The notes under the pieces are model-generated. The model was not told the DNA's origin, searched no databases, and saw nothing but the letters and a program-made list of their open reading frames with translations. Positions 1-7,129 of a stretch of DNA of 10,686 nucleotides are shown in pieces. Source of the DNA: an uncultured Bacteroidota bacterium (GTDB taxonomy: Bacteria; Bacteroidota; Bacteroidia; UBA7662); assembly GCA_903908015.1 (NCBI GenBank), contig CAIVQI010000364.1:1-10686 (forward strand), written 5' to 3'. The position numbers and the translations under genes were made by a program. The stretch's first letter is position 1; every line of letters starts with the position of its first letter.

Positions 1-1748
1 ATAGAGCAAACCAGCGGGTTAAGCGATTCTGGCGTGTCGGGCACCTCAATTGTGTAGTCGGAAATGCGGCGCACTTCGGTATCGCCCTCGGTAACAATCG
101 ATATGATCTTGCCCTTCCGTGCTTTCACCTCCTGTATGTTGCTCACCACTTTTTCATACTGGGGGCCTTGAGTAGCAATAAATACCACCGGCATTTCCTC
201 GTCGATCAGCGCAATAGGCCCGTGCTTCATTTCGGCAGCAGGGTAGCCTTCAGCGTGAATGTAGGATATTTCTTTGAGTTTAAGTGCACCCTCCAGGGCC
301 ACAGGGAAATTGTATCCGCGGCCCAAATAGAGGAAGTTGCGGGCATCTTTAAACTGGGCAGCGATGTCGCGCACCAATGGTTCCGATTCCAGTGCTTTTT
401 CCACTTTAGCCGGAATCTGTTCGAATTCCACCAGGAAGCTGTTGAGTTCGGATTGCGACATATTCCCCTTTTTGTGTCCAATCCACAATGCCATCATGGT
501 GAGAACCGTGACCTGGGCGGTGAAGGCCTTGGTGGATGCCACACCGATCTCAGGGCCGGCATGGGTGTAGGACCCCCCATGCGTGGCCCTCGGAATTGAG
601 GAGCCCACTACATTACACACACCCAAAACAGTAGCGCCTTGTTGCCGCGCCAATTCAATAGCCGCGAGCGTATCGGCGGTTTCACCTGATTGAGAAATGG
701 CAATCACCACATCCCCTGGGAAAATGATCGGGTTCCTGTAGCGGAATTCCGAAGCGTATTCCACCTCGGTGGGTATTCGCATAAATTCCTCAAACAGATA
801 CTCCCCCACGAGACCGGCATGCCAGCTCGTGCCGCAGGCCACAATAATGATGCGACGTGCATTCATCAGTCTGAACTGATGGTCGGCCAAGCCCCCCAAA
901 TGCAGGTGTCCGCCATGCGCTGTGACCCGTCCACGCATGGAGTCGTAGATGGAGCGGGGTTGCTCATAAATTTCTTTGAGCATGAAATGCTCGAAACCGC
1001 CCTTCTCAATCGCCTCAAGCTGTAGGCTCAGCTCCTGTACATGGGTATTCTTTTTTTCGTTGGCCACGGTCTTGATCGACAATGACCGGTTTTTGATGAC
1101 CGCAACCTCGCTGTCGTTGAGGTACACCACGCTTTTAGTGTATTCGATGATGGGTGAAGCGTCAGACGCCAGAAAATATTCGTTCACCCCAATGCCGATC
1201 ACTAAGGGAGAGCCTTTGCGGGCGGCAACGATGGTTTCGGGGTCTTCCCTAGATATGACCACAATAGCGTAGGCCCCCACGACTTGATTCAATGCCAGGC
1301 GAACGGCCTCCTCAAAACTCACGTCCTCTTTTTCATAGATCGACTCGATCAAATGGGTAAGGACCTCGGTGTCGGTCTCGCTGCTGAAGGTGTGTCCCTG
1401 AGCGGTCAACTGAACCTTCAGTGCGGCGTAGTTCTCAATGATGCCATTGTGCACCAATGCAAGTGTACGGTTGTGCCCAAAATGGGGGTGGGCATTCACG
1501 TCATTGGGCTCACCATGGGTGGCCCATCGGGTATGCCCAATCCCAATATTGCCTGTTATGTCGGAATCCTTCAGCAACTGCTCTAGTTCCGCCACCTTAC
1601 CCGCCTTTTTGTAGGCTTTGATGTTCATTTTACTGTCCAACAAAGCGATGCCGGCGCTATCATAGCCCCGATATTCCAAGCGCTTTAAACCTTTGATCAA
1701 GATGGGCGCGGCTTGCTGGTCGCCAACATATGCTACAATTCCACACAT
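1..1748 (-). CDS. glmS: Glutamine--fructose-6-phosphate aminotransferase (isomerizing), 3' end off window
   Basis: GlmS converts fructose-6-phosphate and glutamine to glucosamine-6-phosphate, the first step towards UDP-GlcNAc for peptidoglycan and lipid A; it is cytosolic. The ATG at 1748..1746 gives MCGIVAYVGD, so Cys2 is exposed as the N-terminal nucleophile after Met removal; this fixes the start. The glutaminase domain shows GHTRWATHGEP (about residues 71-81) and LVHNGIIENY. The first SIS domain shows ACGTSWHAG (about 303-311) and AISQSGETADT (about 348-358). VASTKAFTAQ follows near residue 402, then the second SIS domain with LYLGRGYNFPVALEGALKLKE. The reading frame is intact throughout. 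582 codons are present against a usual 600-615, so only about 30 residues, including the conserved C-terminal tail, are missing at the left edge. It lies 180 bases downstream of the DUF4270 gene on the same strand, probably with its own promoter. Confidence 0.97.
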   Translation of the reverse strand, partial: MCGIVAYVGDQQAAPILIKGLKRLEYRGYDSAGIALLDSKMNIKAYKKAGKVAELEQLLKDSDITGNIGIGHTRWATHGEPNDVNAHPHFGHNRTLALVHNGIIENYAALKVQLTAQGHTFSSETDTEVLTHLIESIYEKEDVSFEEAVRLALNQVVGAYAIVVISREDPETIVAARKGSPLVIGIGVNEYFLASDASPIIEYTKSVVYLNDSEVAVIKNRSLSIKTVANEKKNTHVQELSLQLEAIEKGGFEHFMLKEIYEQPRSIYDSMRGRVTAHGGHLHLGGLADHQFRLMNARRIIIVACGTSWHAGLVGEYLFEEFMRIPTEVEYASEFRYRNPIIFPGDVVIAISQSGETADTLAAIELARQQGATVLGVCNVVGSSIPRATHGGSYTHAGPEIGVASTKAFTAQVTVLTMMALWIGHKKGNMSQSELNSFLVEFEQIPAKVEKALESEPLVRDIAAQFKDARNFLYLGRGYNFPVALEGALKLKEISYIHAEGYPAAEMKHGPIALIDEEMPVVFIATQGPQYEKVVSNIQEVKARKGKIISIVTEGDTEVRRISDYTIEVPDTPESLNPLVCS

Positions 1749-1769
1749 AAAATTCGGGTTGATTGAAAA

Positions 1770-1804
1770 AAAATATAGTGTTTTTGTGTTTTTTTAAAAA
1801 CAAA
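1770..1804 (-). promoter_or_regulatory. Candidate Bacteroidota-type promoter for glmS
   Basis: On the minus strand, a TATATTTT element (1777..1770) matches seven of eight positions of the Bacteroidota -7 consensus TAnnTTTG. A TTTG (1804..1801) lies 23 bases upstream as a possible -33 element. This would leave a short leader before the ATG at 1748. The whole region is A/T-rich, so chance matches are likely; this is a pattern call only. Confidence 0.3.
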
Positions 1805-1928
1805 GACAAAAGTACGTCTTGAAGATGACAACTGCGCGCAGGTTAGCTACCAAAAATCAGGTAAATTTATCGTTAAAATGAGGCGGAACTCAGCAAAGCA
1901 GCCTTAGACCACTGACCAAGCCTGAGGT

Positions 1929-3311
1929 TTAACGAGGCAGTAGGGTATAATGCAAAATGAGCTTGGGACTGCGTCCCGTTGCATTTTGTGTGTTCAATAC
2001 CGCCCGATTAAGGGAGTGAATGGCATTACCCGGCAACAATACGAGTCCCCGATCGGGGGTGGTGCCTTGCAACAGCGATTGCATATACCGGTTGATGATG
2101 AAGGTGTAGGAGCTGTCGCGCCATTCGCCTCCATAATAGGGTTCCAATAAATCGGGCATTAGGTTGGTGGAATTGCCTCCCGTAGAATCAGCTACTACCA
2201 AAAACAAGCGTTCAGGGGCTGTGAAAGGGTAGCTGTAGCTGCCTTCAGCAACAGGAAACATGAGTTGGGCCTTGTTCACCACCACGGTTCGTCCGCCTCC
2301 AAGCGATCGAATACCCGGAAATTTGACTAAGGTTTTGAGGTAGCCCCCTGCCTGTACATGTGCAAAAGGCAATTGGAACGCGTCTGGATTTAAGGCTGTT
2401 GCCGCCCGACTTCCGCGCGGGTCACTAAAAAATGCATTGCGCCGGGCCGCCTGGCTGTTCATGGTGATGTCGAATCGCGTCCGCTTGCCCGCAGTTCTGT
2501 AGTAAAGGTTAAATCCCGTTCGCAGCGAACTCCCCAAAAAGTAGAGGACGCACCCCCTCGAAGCCGCATCAACCCGTTCAGCCGTCACGTATACTCCCTT
2601 GAAAAAGTTGAGGAAATTATTGTTGTTCGCCAGGGCCGGACTATCACTCACGGACAGTATGCGGTCCATGAGTTCCTGTCGGAGCGGAATACGAATCTGG
2701 TTGCCGTACCGGAAAACGGAGTCACTGCCGTTGGGTTGTGGCTCACTCACCTCTGCTATAGCATTGCTCGAAAAGGCATACAATGCCTCACCGAGGGGTT
2801 CGGGGTTGATTTTGGGGGCTTGCCATTGGTAATAGATGCTGTCGGCCGACTGTGATTCTGTGATTTCCCATATCCTTATGCGCATGAGACTGCTGGAATC
2901 GCCATAAAATCCCGATAAATTGAGGATCATCACCAGTGAATCGCCCGATAGCGTGTCTCCAAGGTCGATGTTCTCTGCGTTGAGACGGAGCTGTGCCACA
3001 AAACCCACTGTTGCATTGCCCGTTTCCTCATCCTGCATTTCTCCTGCTGCAAGTCGCGGCGGCTGTTGCGACTCCAATTTACCTTCCCTCAACGTCTGCA
3101 TGCTGATGGGGAAGGTATCTGACAGGAATACATTCACGCCATCCACCGCGGGGAGCAGGTTTATTCCGAGTGGCCCTTCATCTTGGCGGCATCCCCCAAA
3201 CAGCAACAAGCAACAGGCTACGACGAGGTTGATCCAAGACATCAACCGGAGAAGTTTTGGTTGACTGGATCTACTCTGAATCAGGATGTTGTGCCGACCG
3301 CTTGGGGTCAT
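1929..3311 (-). CDS. DUF4270-type outer-membrane lipoprotein
   Basis: This is a 460-residue secreted lipoprotein. The N-terminus has a lipoprotein signal peptide: hydrophobic LVVACCLLLFGG followed by Cys41, a lipobox of the form LFGGC, then a charged RQDEGP stretch. The body matches what I know of the Bacteroidota family DUF4270: a GINLLPAVDG segment soon after the Cys, an LAAGEMQDEETGNATVGFV block (compare the family's 'LGSYNDPVFGTTKA'-like block), and a C-terminal end with SLNRAVLNTQN and PKLILHYTLL. Its function is not established. The start at 3311 overlaps the stop of the upstream starch-synthase-like gene (ATGA), which suggests translational coupling. An alternative ATG at 3242 (Met24) would give a more ordinary 17-residue signal peptide and cannot be excluded. 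The 3' end lies 180 bases before glmS. Confidence 0.8.
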   Translation of the reverse strand: MTPSGRHNILIQSRSSQPKLLRLMSWINLVVACCLLLFGGCRQDEGPLGINLLPAVDGVNVFLSDTFPISMQTLREGKLESQQPPRLAAGEMQDEETGNATVGFVAQLRLNAENIDLGDTLSGDSLVMILNLSGFYGDSSSLMRIRIWEITESQSADSIYYQWQAPKINPEPLGEALYAFSSNAIAEVSEPQPNGSDSVFRYGNQIRIPLRQELMDRILSVSDSPALANNNNFLNFFKGVYVTAERVDAASRGCVLYFLGSSLRTGFNLYYRTAGKRTRFDITMNSQAARRNAFFSDPRGSRAATALNPDAFQLPFAHVQAGGYLKTLVKFPGIRSLGGGRTVVVNKAQLMFPVAEGSYSYPFTAPERLFLVVADSTGGNSTNLMPDLLEPYYGGEWRDSSYTFIINRYMQSLLQGTTPDRGLVLLPGNAIHSLNRAVLNTQNATGRSPKLILHYTLLPR

Positions 3312-4135
3312 GCGTTGATGGGTAACTCGGCGAGCAACTGCTGGTAAAATTCAAAGTGTGACTCGGCTAAATGGTCTTGGTTATGGCCATTCAATAGGGG
3401 CTTACCTGAGTCGTGGGCCGCTTTTATGATATCGGGGTGGACTTTATCGTTGGCCAAAACTACCGCATCGGCATAAGAAATAGCGCCCCGCTGCAGATCA
3501 ACATCTGTCAGCTGTCCGAATGGATGGAAGTCGTCCTGAACCACATCCTCCATCAAGGCTTTTTCGAAAAAGTCTTGATGCAGGCGCTCTTGAAATTGAG
3601 ATTCATAGGCCGAAAATACCACGCGTGATTCACGAAAAACGGCCGTGTGCTTGTAGAACTTCCGGATGTATAAAGGAATCAACCCACACATCCAGCCACT
3701 ACAATGCACGATATCGGGCGCCCATCCGAGTTTCATTACGGTTTCCATGACGCCCTTGTTGAAGAAGATCATGCGCTCGTGGTTATCGCAGAAAAACGAC
3801 CCATCATCGTCGCGGAACACATTTTTGCGGTGGAAATAATCCTCATTATCGAGGAAATATACCTGCATGCGTACGTTCGGAAGGGACGCTACTTTAATCA
3901 GCAAAGGTGAATCGTTATCTCCCACGGTGATGTTGATGCCAGAAAGGCGCACCACTTCATGCAGGCGGTGGCGTCTTTCACTGATACAACCGTATCTGGG
4001 GGTCAATACCCGGATCTCCATACCGCGCTCTTGCATCGATTTTGGGAGTTCCAAGGCTGCTTTGGCTATTTCAGACAGCTGCACATAAGGCAACATTTCA
4101 TGCGATACAAACAAAATGCGCGTTTTCCTATTCAT
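3308..4135 (-). CDS. Glycogen/starch synthase-like protein, N-terminal GT5-type domain only
   Basis: A 275-residue protein resembling only the N-terminal Rossmann domain of GT5 glycogen/starch synthases (usual enzyme about 470-480 residues). Visible matches: ILFVSHEMLPY (7-17), IRVLTPRYGCISERRHRLHE (41-60), QVYFLDNEDYF (91-101) and GWAPDIVHCSGWMCGLIPLY (137-156). The KxGG motif that binds ADP-glucose in true synthases is replaced by QLSE (19-22), and the usual HDW is SGW (146-148). The C-terminal nucleotide-binding domain is absent. Similar short proteins, annotated 'glycogen/starch synthase', are common in Bacteroidota at this locus, so this is probably the family form rather than a fresh truncation. 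Glucan synthesis is doubtful. I chose the start at Met 4135 (MNRKTRILFVS) because the 48 codons upstream would overlap panC and add a low-complexity hydrophobic stretch. It forms a two-gene unit with the DUF4270 gene. Confidence 0.85.
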   Translation of the reverse strand: MNRKTRILFVSHEMLPYVQLSEIAKAALELPKSMQERGMEIRVLTPRYGCISERRHRLHEVVRLSGINITVGDNDSPLLIKVASLPNVRMQVYFLDNEDYFHRKNVFRDDDGSFFCDNHERMIFFNKGVMETVMKLGWAPDIVHCSGWMCGLIPLYIRKFYKHTAVFRESRVVFSAYESQFQERLHQDFFEKALMEDVVQDDFHPFGQLTDVDLQRGAISYADAVVLANDKVHPDIIKAAHDSGKPLLNGHNQDHLAESHFEFYQQLLAELPINA

Positions 4136-4162
4136 GCTCGACCCGTTACAAAAATTAAAGGG

Positions 4163-4197
4163 CAAAAATATAAAAAAACAAGCGAAAAAAGAACAAA
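4163..4197 (-). promoter_or_regulatory. Candidate Bacteroidota-type promoter for the starch-synthase-like/DUF4270 unit
   Basis: On the minus strand, TATTTTTG (4170..4163) fully matches TAnnTTTG. A TTTG (4197..4194) lies 23 bases upstream. Transcription would begin roughly 20 bases before the ATG at 4135. The gap between the divergent genes is about 85 bases and very A-rich on the plus strand, which weakens the call. No comparable element was found for panC on the other strand. Confidence 0.4.
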
Positions 4198-4219
4198 AAA
4201 TCAAGGGTGGGGCGCGAAA

Positions 4220-5206
4220 ATGTGGAAAATGTGCGGATTTTGTGGCGTGTTGATTTTCCATAACGCCAACGAAATTCAAAGTGCCGTCAAATCATGGCGA
4301 GCGCAAGGCTTCAAGGTGGCCTTCGTGCCCACAATGGGTGCGCTTCATGATGGTCACCTCGCCCTGGTGGCGCAGGCATCGCAACTGTCCCATGTGCGCG
4401 TGGTGTGCAGCATTTTCGTGAACCCCACCCAGTTCAATGACCCCGCCGATTTGCGTGCCTACCCCCGCAATCCAGCCAACGACCTCCGTTTGCTGTCGGA
4501 TCAGGGGCGAGCTGATGCACTTTTTCTGCCTGAAGTCGATGAGGTTTATCCACCGGATAATTTGCCAGCGACCTTTACTTTTGGTGTACTCGAAGAAGTG
4601 ATGGAGGGCGCCATGAGGCCAGGGCATTTTCGGGGGGTCGGACAAGTGGTAGCGCGACTCCTGCAACTTGTGGAGGCCGACTACCTATTGTTGGGGGAAA
4701 AAGACTACCAACAGTTTATGGTGGTGCGCGACCTGCTCAGGCAGTTGCGCGAGAAACAGGCGGGGCCATCACGCCTTTCCACGCCTCAGGTTCAGGGTGA
4801 TGAGCGCAATAGTGCAACAGGGAGGGTTCAGGGGGCTGATGCACCTTCCCGGCCCAAGATTCCCGAACTCATCATGGGCACAACGCACCGCGATGAGGGC
4901 GGCCTCGCTTTAAGTTCACGCAACCAACGCTTATCGACCGAGGGGCGGACCAAAGCCCGGCAGATTTACGCTGGCCTTCAATATGCTCGGCTTCATTGGA
5001 AACATGAAACGCCCGATCATTTGGTAAGAATTATTCAATCCAAGCTCGCTGAGGTGCCCGAATTTCAAATTGAATACATTCAATTGGCTGATTCAGACAC
5101 CCTCACTGCGGTGCAGGACTGGAAAAACCACCTATCGGTACGAATTTTTGCGGCGGTCTGGATTGAGGGGGTTCGGCTAATAGACAATACGGTCGTCTTT
5201 CCCTAA
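4220..5206 (+). CDS. panC: Pantothenate synthetase (pantoate--beta-alanine ligase)
   Basis: PanC joins pantoate and beta-alanine using ATP to make pantothenate for coenzyme A; it is cytosolic. From the ATG at 4220 (328 residues), the HIGH-type ATP-binding motif is FVPTMGALHDGH (35-46). Then come FVNPTQFNDPADLRAYPR (66-83), AMRPGHFRGVGQVVARLL (131-148), LLLGEKDYQQ (156-165) and the KMSKS-equivalent GLALSSRNQRLS (228-239). The length exceeds the usual ~280. Most of the excess is an extra segment of about 35 residues (roughly 179-213) between the helix after GEKDYQQ and the strand leading to ALSSRN. The start is uncertain: ATG 4220, ATG 4229, GTG 4247 or TTG 4250 are all in frame. The last two would give the family-typical beginning (V)LIFHNA, without the odd Cys-rich leader. 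It is the first gene of a four-gene run, with panD 22 bases downstream. Confidence 0.95.
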   Translation: MWKMCGFCGVLIFHNANEIQSAVKSWRAQGFKVAFVPTMGALHDGHLALVAQASQLSHVRVVCSIFVNPTQFNDPADLRAYPRNPANDLRLLSDQGRADALFLPEVDEVYPPDNLPATFTFGVLEEVMEGAMRPGHFRGVGQVVARLLQLVEADYLLLGEKDYQQFMVVRDLLRQLREKQAGPSRLSTPQVQGDERNSATGRVQGADAPSRPKIPELIMGTTHRDEGGLALSSRNQRLSTEGRTKARQIYAGLQYARLHWKHETPDHLVRIIQSKLAEVPEFQIEYIQLADSDTLTAVQDWKNHLSVRIFAAVWIEGVRLIDNTVVFP

Positions 5207-5228
5207 TTTTGCGCCGAATTCTCTTTAT

Positions 5229-5579
5229 ATGCTTGTAAACCTCGTTAAATCAAAAATTCACCGGGTGCGGGTCACTCAAGCTGAATTGCATTATGTGGGC
5301 AGCATCACCATCGATGAAGATCTTATGGATGCCGCCGGCCTGATGGAGAATGAAAAAGTGCAGGTGGTGAACATCAACAATGGCGAACGCCTCGAGACCT
5401 ACGTCATCAAAGGCGCTCGGTCGAGTGGGGTCATCTGCCTCAATGGCCCTGCCGCCCGTAAAGTGGCCGTCGGCGACATACTCATTGTGATCGCCTATGC
5501 CTGGATGACGACCGATGAGGCACACGCTCATGTTCCTGCCTTGATTTTCCCGGATTCGGATAATCGACTCACCCCTTAA
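5229..5579 (+). CDS. panD: Aspartate 1-decarboxylase (pyruvoyl-dependent)
   Basis: PanD decarboxylates L-aspartate to beta-alanine, the substrate of PanC encoded immediately upstream. It is made as a zymogen that self-cleaves at Gly-Ser to give an N-terminal pyruvoyl group. The sequence shows this site as HYVGS at Gly24-Ser25. Lys9, Arg54, Thr57, Tyr58 and the Asn72-Gly73 turn (CLNGPAARK) sit at the positions used in the E. coli enzyme. At 116 residues it is slightly shorter than the usual 115-130 range's upper end and looks complete and active. The next gene begins 3 bases after the stop. Confidence 0.97.
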   Translation: MLVNLVKSKIHRVRVTQAELHYVGSITIDEDLMDAAGLMENEKVQVVNINNGERLETYVIKGARSSGVICLNGPAARKVAVGDILIVIAYAWMTTDEAHAHVPALIFPDSDNRLTP

Positions 5580-5582
5580 GTG

Positions 5583-6593
5583 ATGTTGGTAACGGCCCGA
5601 CAATGGCTGCAATTCGCCGTTTCGCTGCTGCTGGGATCGGTGATTCTGTATTGGGTGTTTCAGGGTCAAGATTGGGGTGAAATGTGGCACACCTTGAAGC
5701 GCGCCCGCTTTGGGTGGATTGGCTTGTCGAGCCTCGCGGGTCTTATAGCACACGCGCTGAGGGGATATCGGTGGACACTTCTGGCGGGTGCAGTTGGCCC
5801 AAAACCGGCCACCATCGATGCCTACCACTCGGTTATGGTGGGATACCTGGCGAATTTGGCTTTACCCCGGGTGGGCGAAGTGGCCCGTTGCGGTGCATTA
5901 TCGCGAAAATCAGGTTTGCCCATGAACAGTTTGATTGGAACAGTTATCGTGGAGCGTGCTGTGGACGTACTTGTGTTGCTTGTGGTGGTGGTCATGACGC
6001 TGCTGCTGTATTCCTCTCTGCTTTTGGGTCCGGCTCAACGCTTGCTCATGCGCCTCGGGGGCGGCTCCACCCTGTGGATTTTGGGGGTAACTGGACTTGG
6101 CTTCGGATTGATGGCCTACCTGCTCTGGCTCAATCGACTTCAATGGATGGAACGGTTGAGAAGGGGGGAGCGGGGACAAAAATTGCTGGGTTTGTTGCGG
6201 GGCTTGTGGCTGGGCCTACGGTCCATTCGCAGTCTGTCTCATCCCGGTCTTTTTTGGCTATCCACATTGGGCATTTGGTTGGGGTACTTTTTCATGTCCT
6301 ATTTCTGCTTGTTTGCCTTTGAAAGCACCCAAGATTTGGGGGTTTCGGAGGCCTTCCTGGTGCTGGTTGCAGGCAGTCTTGGGTTCCTGATGCCCGTTCA
6401 GGGTGGTATTGGTGCCTACCATGCCGCGGTAAGCAAGGCCTTACTCATGTTGCCTGCCACGGGGATCACCCCCTCTGATGCGCTGAGCTATGCCACCCTC
6501 ACGCACGCCGCCCAAACACTTTTGTTTGTTGTGGGTGGATTTATTTCGTTCTTGATTCTGGCATCAGCCCGAAAAAAAACCAATGGTTCATGA
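5583..6593 (+). CDS. UPF0104 / lysylphosphatidylglycerol-synthase-TM family membrane protein
   Basis: A 336-residue polytopic inner-membrane protein with about eight hydrophobic segments (roughly 9-26, 46-60, 82-95, 127-148, 164-184, 224-246, 256-275, 306-328). Family landmarks visible are ALRGYRW (58-64), NLALPRVGEVARCGAL (91-106), a VERAVDVLVLL segment (123-133) and LMPVQGGIGAYHAAV (269-283). These match the transmembrane part of MprF-like proteins (AglD2/YbhN/UPF0104) without the soluble aminoacyl-transferase domain, so lipid aminoacylation is not expected. A flippase-like or lipid-handling role is a family-level guess. The ATG at 5583 was chosen; a GTG directly before it (5580) would add one residue. 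The last codons overlap the start of the RfaE2-like gene (ATGA), so the two are likely translationally coupled. Confidence 0.88.
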   Translation: MLVTARQWLQFAVSLLLGSVILYWVFQGQDWGEMWHTLKRARFGWIGLSSLAGLIAHALRGYRWTLLAGAVGPKPATIDAYHSVMVGYLANLALPRVGEVARCGALSRKSGLPMNSLIGTVIVERAVDVLVLLVVVVMTLLLYSSLLLGPAQRLLMRLGGGSTLWILGVTGLGFGLMAYLLWLNRLQWMERLRRGERGQKLLGLLRGLWLGLRSIRSLSHPGLFWLSTLGIWLGYFFMSYFCLFAFESTQDLGVSEAFLVLVAGSLGFLMPVQGGIGAYHAAVSKALLMLPATGITPSDALSYATLTHAAQTLLFVVGGFISFLILASARKKTNGS

Positions 6594-7078
6594 TGGGGGC
6601 CTTAAATCTGCTCCACGCGAAGGTGGTTGACCGCTCCGAATTCGTGCGCCGGATTGGAACCTGGAAATCGGAAGGTAAAACGGTGGTGTTTACCAATGGG
6701 TGCTTTGACCTGCTGCACAGGGGGCATGTTGAATACTTGTCGCGCGCGGCCGATTTGGGCGACCTTTTGGTGGTGGCCCTCAACACCGACCGTTCGGTGG
6801 CGAAGCTCAAAGGTCCTTCGCGCCCACTGCAAGACGAACATTCTCGGGCTTTGGTGATGGCCGCTTTGGGGGTCGTTTCGCTCGTCACCCTGTTCGACGA
6901 AGACACCCCCGAGTCGCTCATTGCAGAGGCGCTGCCCCAGGTGCTCGTAAAGGGTGCAGATTACCGCCCTGAGGAGATCGCTGGAGGACCTGCTGTGCTC
7001 GCCGCTGGGGGTCGGGTGCTGACTGTTTCCCTCACGCCGGGTTTTTCCACCACGTCGATTATCGGCCGATTGGGTTAA
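6590..7078 (+). CDS. rfaE2: RfaE2-type D-glycero-beta-D-manno-heptose 1-phosphate adenylyltransferase
   Basis: A 162-residue cytidylyltransferase-like nucleotidyltransferase. The N-terminal fold shows VVFTNGCFDLLHRGHVEYL (32-50), with the HxGH nucleotide-binding motif as H43-R-G-H46. It continues with LNTDRSVAKLKGPSRP (64-79), a helix SRALVMAALGVV (85-96), LFDEDTPESLI (101-111), VLVKGADYRPEEIAGG (118-133) and the terminal STTSII (153-158). This order is that of the C-terminal half of HldE; the N-terminal ribokinase-like domain is absent, as usual in Bacteroidota. The expected reaction transfers AMP from ATP to heptose-1-phosphate, giving ADP-heptose for lipopolysaccharide core. No other heptose genes are in the window, so specificity rests on family resemblance; another glycerol- or sugar-phosphate substrate is possible. 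The ATG at 6590 overlaps the upstream stop; the adjacent ATG at 6593 is an equal alternative. Confidence 0.9.
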   Translation: MMGALNLLHAKVVDRSEFVRRIGTWKSEGKTVVFTNGCFDLLHRGHVEYLSRAADLGDLLVVALNTDRSVAKLKGPSRPLQDEHSRALVMAALGVVSLVTLFDEDTPESLIAEALPQVLVKGADYRPEEIAGGPAVLAAGGRVLTVSLTPGFSTTSIIGRLG

Positions 7079-7097
7079 TCCGGCTTTCCTTTTTTTA
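7065..7097 (+). terminator. Candidate rho-independent terminator after rfaE2
   Basis: GCCGATT (7065-7071) can pair with AATCCGGC (7077-7084), leaving one bulged C and a five-base loop. A pyrimidine run with eight consecutive T (7090-7096 region) follows. The stem overlaps the last codons and stop of rfaE2. It would end the panC-to-rfaE2 transcript and separate it from the large gene downstream. Confidence 0.45.
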
Positions 7098-7129
7098 AAC
7101 CTTCGTCGCGTTTAATTGTCTTATTCCTT

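Noticed and set aside
168..1586. Several plus-strand open frames of 77-143 codons opposite glmS
   Set aside because: The opposite strand encodes an uninterrupted GlmS with all catalytic motifs; these frames show no recognisable domains and are antisense shadows.
1749..1928. Possible small RNA, riboswitch (such as a glmS ribozyme) or terminator in the gap upstream of glmS
   Set aside because: I found no strong stem-loops or ribozyme-like core; the gap is AT-rich near glmS and otherwise unremarkable, and glmS ribozymes are known mainly from Gram-positive bacteria.
3959..4219. Upstream extension of panC to an ATG at 3959
   Set aside because: These codons are antisense to the conserved starch-synthase-like gene and match nothing in PanC.
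4136..4279. Upstream extension of the starch-synthase-like gene by 48 codons to an ATG at 4279
   Set aside because: It overlaps the panC start, encodes a Phe/Cys-rich low-complexity stretch derived from the A-rich intergenic DNA, and the family begins at the MNRKTRILFVS position.
5250..5828. 192-codon minus-strand frame across panD and the start of the UPF0104 gene
   Set aside because: It crosses two well-supported plus-strand genes and its translation shows no family pattern.
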